From: UBA5158 sp040389045 | Lineage (GTDB): Bacteria > Pseudomonadota > Gammaproteobacteria > DSM-16500 | DNA length: 50,957 bases | Assembly (NCBI GenBank): GCA_040389045.1 | Contig: JAZKAT010000008.1 | Span: 1-50,957, forward strand | Direction of reading: 5' to 3' | In this document: positions 32,729 through 40,492 of the stretch, in pieces | Numbering within the stretch: position 1 is the stretch's first letter | Layout: every line of letters starts with the position of its first letter | Program-made: the position numbers and the translations under genes | Notes under the pieces: model-generated | The model's database searches: none | The model's input: only the letters and a program-made list of their open reading frames with translations | What the model was told of the DNA's origin: nothing

Positions 32729-34055
32729 CCTGCAGAATATTCATTGATTCATAAAGCTGAAAATCTTCCTGGGCAAGTTTGCTAAGGTTTTCTTTACTGC
32801 TGGCGGTACTGGCTATCGAGTTTGGATTTAACAAGTGGTCTTTTAATTGCATTTCACGGATTTGATCAATCCCCGTAGCTTCTGCCAGATTCGACACTTT
32901 GACATTGGCGATAAAAATATCGGGGGTGATACCGAGATTTTGAATGATACGTCCAGAAGGTGTGTGGTACAGCGCCGTGGTTAATTTAATTGCGTGGGTT
33001 TGATCTAATGGCAGTACTGTTTGCACTGAGCCTTTACCAAAACTGGTTTCACCCACAATCACCGCGCGATGGTAATCCTGCAGCGCGCCAGCCACAATTT
33101 CCGAAGCGGATGCGGAACCATCATTAATTAAAACAATGAGTGGCACACCACTTAATAAATCATAGCCAGTGGCCCGTGCTTTGTATTGGGCTTCCGGTAC
33201 GCGTCCTTCGGTGTACACAATCGTTTTGTCGAATTTATTAAGTTTGTCACTGTCGAGAAATAAGTTCACCACACCGACAGCAGTTTCTAATAAACCACCT
33301 GGATTATTACGCAAATCCAAAATCATTCCTTTTAAATTACCGCCCGCTTGTTTTTTCAAAGCGGTAATGGCATTGCTAAGTAATGCAGTGGTGGGTTGTT
33401 GAAATTGACTGAGACGCACATAAGCGATATTACCGTTTAGTAATTTGCTTTTGACACTGTCGATATGAATCATTGCGCGGGTCAAATTAAATTTGATGGG
33501 ATCTTTGATGCCCTTGCGGATGATAGTCATGTTGACTTGACTACCTTTGGGGCCACGCATAGTGGTAATTGCCTGGTCGGCGGTCATTTCATTCACGGGG
33601 TTGCCATTGAGCGCGACAATATAGTCGCCGGATTTTATGCCAGCTCTAGAAGCAGGTGTGTCATCAATCGGGCTAATAACTTTTAAAACACCATATTCAC
33701 TGGTAACTTCAATTCCCAAGCCACCAAATTCACCCGTAGTGGAAGTGATTAAACTTTTATAAGCATCTTCATCCAGATATTCAGAGTGCGGGTCTAAATT
33801 GCCGACCATGCCGCGTATGGCATTTTCGAGTAATTTTTTGTCATCTACTTTTAAAGCATATTCTTTTTTGATGACAGCAATGGTGTCAATAAAACGATTG
33901 ATGTTGTCTTCACTGGAGGACTGTTGATCAGCTACTGGGGGTAGAGTGGAAACTTCAGCATTAGCGGTAGGCGAATAGGACAGTCCCAGGTTTAAACAAC
34001 AAAAAATACCTAAATATAGGGCTGTGCGCGGAAAGGTCTGCGTCATAAGTTTCAT
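32700..34055 (-). CDS. ctpA: C-terminal processing protease CtpA/Prc type (S41)
   Basis: A 451-residue periplasmic serine protease. Signal peptide residues 1-33 (ending TANA). The PDZ domain (about 110-180) includes GGLGIEVTSEYGVLKV and SGDYIVALNGNPV. The S41 catalytic part has LRNNPGGLLETAVGVV, NDGSASASEIVAGALQDY with nucleophile about Ser316, and GETSFGKGSVQTVLPL with general base about Lys341. It trims periplasmic proteins and may control peptidoglycan hydrolases. It is third in gpmI-envC-ctpA, 76 bases after envC. Confidence 0.95.
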   Translation of the reverse strand: MKLMTQTFPRTALYLGIFCCLNLGLSYSPTANAEVSTLPPVADQQSSSEDNINRFIDTIAVIKKEYALKVDDKKLLENAIRGMVGNLDPHSEYLDEDAYKSLITSTTGEFGGLGIEVTSEYGVLKVISPIDDTPASRAGIKSGDYIVALNGNPVNEMTADQAITTMRGPKGSQVNMTIIRKGIKDPIKFNLTRAMIHIDSVKSKLLNGNIAYVRLSQFQQPTTALLSNAITALKKQAGGNLKGMILDLRNNPGGLLETAVGVVNLFLDSDKLNKFDKTIVYTEGRVPEAQYKARATGYDLLSGVPLIVLINDGSASASEIVAGALQDYHRAVIVGETSFGKGSVQTVLPLDQTHAIKLTTALYHTPSGRIIQNLGITPDIFIANVKVSNLAEATGIDQIREMQLKDHLLNPNSIASTASSKENLSKLAQEDFQLYESMNILQAIAMGNLKP

Positions 34056-34131
34056 GAGTAATTCCTATAAATAGGTTTAAAGCTTTACTAATTACTCTAA
34101 TTATAACGCATTTTTGCCAATATTTTGCCTC

Positions 34132-35361
34132 TTATGCACACCAATTGTGCGGATCTATGGCAAGGCCGTTGCGGCGGATTTCAAAATACAGGCTAGGCTC
34201 TCTAAAACCACCACTATTACCGATAGTTGCTACAATATCACCAGGATGGACGATTTCGCCCACTTTTCCGTAAATAGCTTGATTTCGTGCATAAAGACTC
34301 ATATAGCCATCTCCATGATTTATGATCACTAATAGACCATACCCCCTCAGCCAACTGGCAAAAATGATCCTTCCGGCATAAATCGCCCGGACCGGGGCCC
34401 CGGCCGGGGCTTTAATGATGACCCCTGGGGCGCTGGTTTGGGTGACGCTACCTTTGATAGGCCAGGATAGCTGGCCTACGACTTGTTTGAAGGTGGCGGT
34501 GGGTAAATCTTTTATAGTACTGGCTTCTACCGGGTGCGTCAGGGCGGTGGGTGGGGGTGATGCCGGTGCTGTTTGCGGTACTTCTTTTATTTCCGATGGG
34601 GCAATTTGAAATTCAGGTGGTATAGCGGATTCATCTGTTACTAACGTCGATAACATGGTTTGCAAAGATTTTTGATTCTCAGTGAGTACCGCCAACTGTT
34701 GTTGTCGACTATAGGTTTTTTGACTTAATTCGGAAATAATAAGTTCGCGGCGTTGTTGCATCGCTTGAAATTGGTGTTGCTGTTGTTGCTTTTGCGCCAG
34801 CAGGCTTTTTAAATTTTGTTCTTCATGATTGATCAGCGCAATATTTTTATTAAGGGAATCCAGGATATTTTTTATTTTTGTCATCAATGCGGCGCGCGCT
34901 GAATTGAGATGATTGTAGTAAGTCAAATAGCGGTTAGCGCGGTTGACATTACCAGGATCAAAAATGGCTTTTACGGATTGGGATTGTTTTAATTGATAAA
35001 TGATCCGAATTTGTGACATTAGAATTTTTTGTTGTTTGGTTAATTCAAGCAGCGCGACTTGCTGCATTTTTTTTATTTTAGTTAATTCTTCTTGTTTGGC
35101 GTTAAGTTGCAAATTGATTAATTCACTTTGCTGGCTAATTTGGGCGATTTGCAATTCACTGATTTTTAATTGCTGTTGCAAGTCAAGTTGGCGGGATTGA
35201 TCGCGGGAAATATTCTGTTGGATTTGCTGAATGTGACCAGTGATATTGGTTAATTCAAGTTGTTTATTTTCGGCAACTGTCGCCGCGTTAACTGTATTGA
35301 TTTGGGCGGCTAACCAGAGCGCGCCAAGTATTTTAAAAAATTTGCTGGTGGTTTCCATCAT
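34132..35361 (-). CDS. envC: EnvC-like murein hydrolase activator
   Basis: A 409-residue exported protein. N-terminal signal segment (about 6-26), then a long coiled coil (about 28-240, rich in Gln, Leu and Lys), a Pro-rich linker, and a LytM/M23 domain (about 300-409). The zinc ligands of active M23 enzymes are mostly lost: the first His/Asp site is replaced, YARNQ stands where YxHL is expected, and SLYFEI where HLHFE is. So it is an activator, not an enzyme, like E. coli EnvC for AmiA/AmiB. The GTG at 35373 abuts the ribosome site, so ATG 35361 is preferred. Confidence 0.92.
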   Translation of the reverse strand: MMETTSKFFKILGALWLAAQINTVNAATVAENKQLELTNITGHIQQIQQNISRDQSRQLDLQQQLKISELQIAQISQQSELINLQLNAKQEELTKIKKMQQVALLELTKQQKILMSQIRIIYQLKQSQSVKAIFDPGNVNRANRYLTYYNHLNSARAALMTKIKNILDSLNKNIALINHEEQNLKSLLAQKQQQQHQFQAMQQRRELIISELSQKTYSRQQQLAVLTENQKSLQTMLSTLVTDESAIPPEFQIAPSEIKEVPQTAPASPPPTALTHPVEASTIKDLPTATFKQVVGQLSWPIKGSVTQTSAPGVIIKAPAGAPVRAIYAGRIIFASWLRGYGLLVIINHGDGYMSLYARNQAIYGKVGEIVHPGDIVATIGNSGGFREPSLYFEIRRNGLAIDPHNWCA

Positions 35362-35393
35362 CGTGGTGAACACTCCTTTGTTTCACGAAAAAA

Positions 35394-36941
35394 TTATCCC
35401 AATTTAAATAAGGGTACACCTGTCATTTCAGGTGGTATGGGAATGCCCATCAAATATAACAAGGTGGGGGCAATGTCGGATAATATACCATTAGTTTTTG
35501 CTGGATGCGCCTTGCGACCATAATAAACTACGGGTACCGGTTCATTGGTATGGGCGGTGTGCGGCTGGCTGGTGTTTTTGTCAAACATTAACTCAGCGTT
35601 GCCATGGTCAGCGGTTATTAAAGCTTCGCCACCAGCCTCTTTGAGTGCGGCGATAATTTTAGTCAGGCAACTATCGACAGCTTCAACTGCTTTAATGGTG
35701 GCGGCGAAATTTCCGCTATGGCCAACCATGTCGGGATTTGCGTAATTGCAGATAATCACATCATAAACCTTGCTCTGAATGGCAGCGACTAGTTGGTCAG
35801 TCAATTCCGGCGCGCTCATTTCAGGTTGTAAATCATAGGTTGCAACTTTAGGAGAGGGTATGAGAATGCGGTCTTCATTGGGGTTGGGTTTTTCCACCCC
35901 GCCATTAAAAAAGAAGGTGACATGAGCGTATTTTTCCGTTTCGGCGATACGTAATTGGCGCAAACCCAGGTGACTTAAATAATCCCCTAAAATATTCGTT
36001 AAACGCTCTGGAGCAAACACCACCGGAACTTTAAAGGTCTGGTCATATTCTGTTAGGGTGACAAATTTATTCAGGCGCGGTCTAAGTTTTCGTTCAAAAC
36101 CATTGAAGTCATCGGCGATGAAAGCTTGCGTGAGTTCGCGCGCGCGGTCGGCGCGAAAGTTCATGAAAATTACCGTGTCGCCATCCATTACCCGCACTGG
36201 TTTTTCCTGGTTAGGGTGGATGCTGGTGGGCTTAACGAATTCATCATTTTCTCCGCGTTCATACGCCATTTGCAAACCAATTAAAGCTGTTTCAGCATGA
36301 TATTCACTGCTGCCCATAGTGAGTAAGTCATAAGCTTCTTGTACCCGGTCCCAACGCTTGTCCCTATCCATTGCGTAATATCGACCTATGAGTGAAACGA
36401 TTTTGCCGCAATTTTCTTTCGTGCAAGCGCGAGTTAATTCATTAATTGAGGAAGAAGCGCTGCGCGGTGGAGTATCGCGGCCATCTAAAAATGCATGAAT
36501 ATAAACTTTAGTGAGTTGATGTTGTGCCGCCAGTTTGATGAGTGCCATGATTTGATTTTCATGACTGTGCACACCACCGGGTGAGAGTAAACCAAAAATA
36601 TGCAGGGCCTTATTTTCCTGTTTGATCTCGTCCAGAGTTGAGTTCAAGACTGGATTTGTAAAAAACTCCCCAGTCGTGATCGCCTCATCAATGCGGGTGA
36701 AATCTTGATGTACCACGCGTCCTGCGCCCATGTTTAAATGGCCCACTTCAGAATTGCCCATCTGCCCATCGGGCAAGCCTACACAACTGCCTGAGCCGGA
36801 AATTAAGACATGGGGATAATGTTCCCATAAATTATCCCACTGGGGTTTGGATGCTGCCGCAATTGCATTCGCGTCGTGATCTTCTCGATAACCCCAACCA
36901 TCAAGAATGATCAGGACGAATGGACGCGGTGTGGTGGGCAT
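35394..36941 (-). CDS. gpmI: 2,3-bisphosphoglycerate-independent phosphoglycerate mutase
   Basis: A 515-residue protein (E. coli 514). The N-terminus PFVLIILDGWGYREDHDANA carries the first metal Asp. The phosphoserine site is in DGQMGNSEVGHLNMGAGRVV. Substrate-binding motifs include HAFLDGRDTPPRSA, and the metal site includes NYANPDMVGHSG and LITADHGNAELM. It interconverts 3- and 2-phosphoglycerate with Mn2+. It heads the operon gpmI-envC-ctpA (32 bases to envC). Confidence 0.98.
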   Translation of the reverse strand: MPTTPRPFVLIILDGWGYREDHDANAIAAASKPQWDNLWEHYPHVLISGSGSCVGLPDGQMGNSEVGHLNMGAGRVVHQDFTRIDEAITTGEFFTNPVLNSTLDEIKQENKALHIFGLLSPGGVHSHENQIMALIKLAAQHQLTKVYIHAFLDGRDTPPRSASSSINELTRACTKENCGKIVSLIGRYYAMDRDKRWDRVQEAYDLLTMGSSEYHAETALIGLQMAYERGENDEFVKPTSIHPNQEKPVRVMDGDTVIFMNFRADRARELTQAFIADDFNGFERKLRPRLNKFVTLTEYDQTFKVPVVFAPERLTNILGDYLSHLGLRQLRIAETEKYAHVTFFFNGGVEKPNPNEDRILIPSPKVATYDLQPEMSAPELTDQLVAAIQSKVYDVIICNYANPDMVGHSGNFAATIKAVEAVDSCLTKIIAALKEAGGEALITADHGNAELMFDKNTSQPHTAHTNEPVPVVYYGRKAHPAKTNGILSDIAPTLLYLMGIPIPPEMTGVPLFKLG

Positions 36942-37129
36942 AATGCTTGTTCCTTGGTATTTATTTAAGCCGTGTGGCAGGTTCGGAAGGGTAGTTTAGC
37001 ATGGCTGAAATAAAAATTGCGGGGAAGTATTTATGCAAATTGGGTTGGTTTATGACCTAGCTATGTTAAACTATATCGTTTTAAACTATGCCAAAAGCCT
37101 AGTAACAAATTTAGGAACCGTGATTGATC

Positions 37130-37891
37130 ATGATTAAATTACCGCGACAACAGTTCCTGTTAAGTGTTTTTTGTTTAGTGAGTTTGCTGTTCACGACCCC
37201 AAGCATGGCTGCGGAAACGCGTACGGTGAATCCGGCTGATCCTTATGAGCCATTTAATCGGGTTATGTTTAATTTTAATGACTTCATTGATAAAGCCATC
37301 TTAAAGCCAGTCGCCACGGTTTATAATAAAATTATTCCTAAACCCCTGGCTAAAGGCATTAATAATATTTTTAGTAACATTGATACCATCCCTACCGTCA
37401 TTAACGATGTGTTACAAATTAATTTTTATCAGGCGGCCAGTGACGCCTGGCGGTTCGCGGTGAATTCCACTATAGGCATAGGCGGGTTTTTTGATGTCGC
37501 ACAGCATATGGGGCTGGAGCCAAACGCGGAAGACTTGGGTTTGACGTTCGCGCAATGGGGTTGGAAGGATTCGAATTATCTGGTCTTGCCATTCCTCGGC
37601 CCCAGCACCGTACGAGATGGTATTGCGTGGCCTATCAATTATGAATACATGACTATTTACCCCTGGATTTATCCAGTCAGTACGCGTTACACCATTTATG
37701 GTGTGGGTATCGTTTCCAAACGTGCGGAATTATTACGTTTTGGCGATGTCATGGACCAGGCGGCTTTAGATAGATATGTGTTTATGCGCGATGCTTATCT
37801 ACAAAGCCGGAATTATCGCATTGAACGAAACAAACAGTTAGGTGATCCCTATCTGGTAAAAAGCAACCTTGAAAGCCCACCAGCCGAGTAA
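37130..37891 (+). CDS. mlaA: MlaA (VacJ) outer-membrane lipid asymmetry protein
   Basis: A 253-residue protein. Family motifs are DPYEPFNRVMFNFNDFIDKA, VINDVLQINFYQAASDAWRF, FFDVAQHMGLEPNAEDLGLT and YLVLPFLGPSTVRDG. MlaA removes misplaced phospholipids from the outer leaflet of the outer membrane. E. coli MlaA is a lipoprotein, but here the signal peptide ends TTPSMA-AET with no lipobox Cys, so cleavage by signal peptidase I is likely. A TTG at 37124 has better spacing from AGGA and could be the true start. Eight bases before trmL. Confidence 0.95.
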   Translation: MIKLPRQQFLLSVFCLVSLLFTTPSMAAETRTVNPADPYEPFNRVMFNFNDFIDKAILKPVATVYNKIIPKPLAKGINNIFSNIDTIPTVINDVLQINFYQAASDAWRFAVNSTIGIGGFFDVAQHMGLEPNAEDLGLTFAQWGWKDSNYLVLPFLGPSTVRDGIAWPINYEYMTIYPWIYPVSTRYTIYGVGIVSKRAELLRFGDVMDQAALDRYVFMRDAYLQSRNYRIERNKQLGDPYLVKSNLESPPAE

Positions 37892-37898
37892 ATAAGTC

Positions 37899-38360
37899 GT
37901 GTTTCACATCGCTTTATATGAACCAGAAATACCGCCAAATACGGGAAATATTATTCGCTTGTGCGCTAATACTGGCGCGCAACTGCATCTCATACATCCG
38001 CTGGGTTTTGCTCCAAATGATAAGCAATTGCAACGTGCCGGTCTGGATTATCATAGCTGGGCGCAAGTCATGCATCATGAAAATTACGCCAGGTTTTTGA
38101 CCGCGATGCAGGGTAAGCGCTTGTTTGCTTGTTCTACCCATGGCCAGCGTAATTATTGCGAAGTCAGTTACGCTGCAGAGGATGTTTTCCTGTTCGGGCC
38201 GGAAACGCGTGGTTTACCAAAAGCGTTATTACAGGATTTGCCCCAGGACACCATTATCCGCATCCCTATGCAAGATACTTCGCGTAGTCTGAACCTCGCC
38301 AATGCGGCGGCTATCGTGGTTTATGAAGCTTGGCGACAGCAAGGTTTTTTGGCGAAATAA
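37899..38360 (+). CDS. trmL: tRNA (cytidine/uridine-2'-O)-methyltransferase TrmL
   Basis: A 153-residue SPOUT methyltransferase (E. coli 157). FHIALYEPEIPPNTGNIIRL, LIHPLGF, LFGPETRGLP and IPMQDTSRSLNLANAAAIVV form the knotted SAM site. It methylates the ribose of wobble base 34 in tRNA-Leu isoacceptors. Starts with GTG. It closely follows mlaA, so the two may share a transcript. Confidence 0.95.
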   Translation: MFHIALYEPEIPPNTGNIIRLCANTGAQLHLIHPLGFAPNDKQLQRAGLDYHSWAQVMHHENYARFLTAMQGKRLFACSTHGQRNYCEVSYAAEDVFLFGPETRGLPKALLQDLPQDTIIRIPMQDTSRSLNLANAAAIVVYEAWRQQGFLAK

Positions 38361-38419
38361 GCTTTATAACTATGTGCTATGATTAAAGTAGATTAAAATA
38401 TAACTAAGTAGGATAAAGT

Positions 38420-38425
38420 TTGACA
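38420..38425 (+). promoter_or_regulatory. -35 element upstream of the icmR-like/icmQ pair
   Basis: A perfect TTGACA, followed by an AT-rich run (TAATAA at 38442-38447 after 16 bases) with no clear -10. CTTAAC right after the hexamer resembles one half of a PmrA box, but no second half follows at the right spacing. Confidence 0.35.
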
Positions 38426-38476
38426 CTTAACACATTATAAATAATAAATACAAGTAGATACGCGAGGAATGAGGCA

Positions 38477-38698
38477 ATGACGTCCGAGATTAATTCTTTA
38501 AGAGCAGCGGCAAAAACGGTATTACGCGACATAGCAAAACACGCTCATGCGCTGGCTTCAGGCTTGCAGAATGCTGCACCGCCGCAAGATTCGGGCCCTG
38601 GTAAATCGATTTTATACCTAACGGAAATAGGTGTAGTTCTGCAAGAGGCTTCAAAAAACGTGGATGCTCCATCATCAAGTTCTTCGACTGACGTTTAG
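38477..38698 (+). CDS. small helical protein upstream of icmQ, candidate IcmR functional homologue (FIR)
   Basis: A 73-residue protein with GAGGA eight bases before the ATG. Two amphipathic helices can be drawn, about 2-31 (INSLRAAAKTVLRDIAKHAH) and 43-60 (KSILYLTEIGVVLQEASK). They are joined by a Pro/Gly turn and followed by a Ser-rich tail. I see no homology to IcmR by eye. This is expected: in Legionella and Coxiella the gene just upstream of icmQ encodes a fast-evolving small protein that binds IcmQ and stops it aggregating (IcmR or FIR). The position 30 bases before icmQ is the main argument. Confidence 0.55.
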   Translation: MTSEINSLRAAAKTVLRDIAKHAHALASGLQNAAPPQDSGPGKSILYLTEIGVVLQEASKNVDAPSSSSSTDV

Positions 38699-38728
38699 TG
38701 ACCGTTATTAATCGAGAGCTAGCAAACC

Positions 38729-39307
38729 ATGTCCACTGATGAAAAAGAGCAAGAAAGAAAATTGGTTGAATTAATCCGTGACGTAGTGGCACGTGATAAA
38801 GCTTTACGTGAAAAATATGAAATAGGCGATAAATTCCGTTTTGTCCGTGACCGTTTAGATTCCCTGCTGCTGCAACTCGAAACCCATGTCGATAACGTAA
38901 AAATAGAGGAAAAGAAGACGATCATTGTTAAAACAGAGGATGAAGTTTTTGCCTATGTTTATTTGTATAATTCCCAGGGCGCGACATTGGTGACCTGGAT
39001 CAACATGTTGACGCCCAAACTATTTTACGAGTATAGTGTGAACCGGCCTATTTACCTTGATAAAAACCACATTGAATCATTGATTAAATCGAAGGCCAAT
39101 CGCGTTCAGCATGCTTATTTAACTGTCGCGATCAAGCAAAATGACTTAATAACCAATGAGAATGCCCCTAAAGATCCCCAGGGCAATACAGTAATGAAAG
39201 TGCGCGAAGGTTCGCTAAAGTTTGAAAGGTTTATCGCTTTGACCCATAATGATCAGGACTTTGTGCTTACTGAGCAAGGTGCCTTAGTGAAAAAACCCAC
39301 CGGCTAA
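38729..39307 (+). CDS. icmQ: IcmQ-like Dot/Icm type IVB secretion protein
   Basis: A 192-residue protein; L. pneumophila IcmQ has 191. The C-terminal two thirds follow IcmQ closely as I remember it: EVFAYVYLYNSQGATLVTW, NRPIYLDKNHIESLIKSKAN, AYLTVAIKQNDLI, and LKFERFIAL. The IcmQ equivalents are a strand ending SxGxxxxSW, SRPIY, IRSKEN and NEAYVAI. The N-terminal 57 residues are helical and correspond to the part that binds IcmR. IcmQ is cytosolic, binds membranes, and is needed for effector export. The only Dot/Icm genes in view are this one and its upstream partner, so the rest must lie elsewhere. Confidence 0.8.
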   Translation: MSTDEKEQERKLVELIRDVVARDKALREKYEIGDKFRFVRDRLDSLLLQLETHVDNVKIEEKKTIIVKTEDEVFAYVYLYNSQGATLVTWINMLTPKLFYEYSVNRPIYLDKNHIESLIKSKANRVQHAYLTVAIKQNDLITNENAPKDPQGNTVMKVREGSLKFERFIALTHNDQDFVLTEQGALVKKPTG

Positions 39308-39330
39308 CCTCTTTTTTATCACGCAAGCTT

Positions 39331-39350
39331 CTTAATGTTTTCTTAATCTA
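39331..39350 (+). promoter_or_regulatory. PmrA-box-like tandem repeat before the OTU-like gene
   Basis: Two exact CTTAAT half-sites at 39331-39336 and 39342-39347, 11 bases apart, match the tandem layout of the PmrA box reported for Legionella and Coxiella dot/icm and effector genes. Possible -10 elements are TATATT (39352) or TAATAT (39363). It lies 24 bases after the icmQ stop and about 56 before the next start. Confidence 0.55.
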
Positions 39351-39405
39351 ATATATTTAAACTAATATGTTAGTTGTGGCTATTTATTAACCGAGGGTTT
39401 AAATT

Positions 39406-40482
39406 ATGGCTATCAGTCGCGATCGAATTGCTGCCATTAGCGAGTGGAAAAGTAATTGTGTAGTTGCCGTTATTGGTGACTATCTCGGGGAAGAATTGCG
39501 TAAGAAAAAGCGGGCTGACGATGAGTCGCTGGCAAACCTGCTGGCTATCGTTAAAAACTATTACGAAATCCCGGAGTTAACTGCCGAGGATTTAATTACC
39601 TTATTGAGCGATAAAAAATATTATCCTACACCGAATCACAGCCAGGAAATTTTGGGCTGCGCCTTACGGCATTATCTGAAAAAATCAGGGGTGGTAGCGG
39701 CTGCTGATAATCAATTGGATATTGAAGCGTTTGGGCCCTTGGCTAATCAGCTGAATTTTGGCGTTAAATTTTATATGCTTGAGCAGGATGAAAATTCGGC
39801 CGACCAGATAGTGATTAAAGAAATGCCCCAGCTTGCTATCAATTCAAAATCACCCAGACAATTGTCAGTAGTTTGGCGCTTATGCATTAAGAACGATTTT
39901 CATTATGATCGCCTGATGCCAAGTGAAATAGACGCCGTGCTGCATGATTCTCATATGTCAGCTCAAATTAGTTCAGGTGCTACTCGCGATCGCCAGTTGC
40001 CGCGTGATGATGAAGCGGCAATGAAACAACAAATTCGCGCCAGCCTGGCGGAAATTCGCGCCGCGCGTGTTGAAGAAACCAAAGAAGAATTGAAGGAAGA
40101 AGAAAAAAGTGTATTTGTACCGATGACGACTCGTAGTGCATCGTCGCCTCCCGTGATAACACCCTCCACCAGTTTGTCTTTGCAGCATACGCATGCGGCC
40201 ACGACCGGCACTCTTGAAGAGCAATGGCAGGAATTTGTTAACCAGGAAATTAAGAGTTTGAACCTGGAAGATAAAATTGTTGATCTGAGTTCTCTGGATA
40301 AAAAGGCCAAAGAATTTAATGCGCCAATTAAAGATCGCAAAATTCTTTATTCATTATGGAGTAATCGAGGTGTGGTAGTTAGCGCGGAAACCCAGGAAAA
40401 ATGGGACCGCGAATTGGCGGAAAGATTAAGCAAGGAAGAAGAGGAACAAGAAAAACAGTCACCGTGTTTCAGAAGTTCTTAA
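39406..40482 (+). CDS. OTU-like cysteine protease candidate, probable effector
   Basis: A 358-residue protein. Residues 16-24 (SNCVVAVIG) resemble the OTU nucleophile motif (D)GNCLFRAI, with Cys18. Residues 109-124 (FGPLANQLNFGVKFYM) resemble the OTU segment before the last strands, and 164-170 (DFHYDRL) resembles the catalytic-His strand, with His166. OTU enzymes cleave ubiquitin chains, and Legionella has several as effectors. The residues after about 190 are charged and partly coiled coil (EETKEELKEEEKS), with a C-terminal helical part. GAGGG lies nine bases before the ATG and a PmrA-like box precedes the gene. The OTU call is by eye, and the domain would be somewhat divergent. Confidence 0.5.
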   Translation: MAISRDRIAAISEWKSNCVVAVIGDYLGEELRKKKRADDESLANLLAIVKNYYEIPELTAEDLITLLSDKKYYPTPNHSQEILGCALRHYLKKSGVVAAADNQLDIEAFGPLANQLNFGVKFYMLEQDENSADQIVIKEMPQLAINSKSPRQLSVVWRLCIKNDFHYDRLMPSEIDAVLHDSHMSAQISSGATRDRQLPRDDEAAMKQQIRASLAEIRAARVEETKEELKEEEKSVFVPMTTRSASSPPVITPSTSLSLQHTHAATTGTLEEQWQEFVNQEIKSLNLEDKIVDLSSLDKKAKEFNAPIKDRKILYSLWSNRGVVVSAETQEKWDRELAERLSKEEEEQEKQSPCFRSS

Positions 40483-40492
40483 CCTTTCTTTA

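Noticed and set aside
38420..38448. Possible PmrA box before the icmR-like gene
   Set aside because: Only one half (CTTAAC) is present; the expected second half reads ATAAAT. Not strong enough to call.
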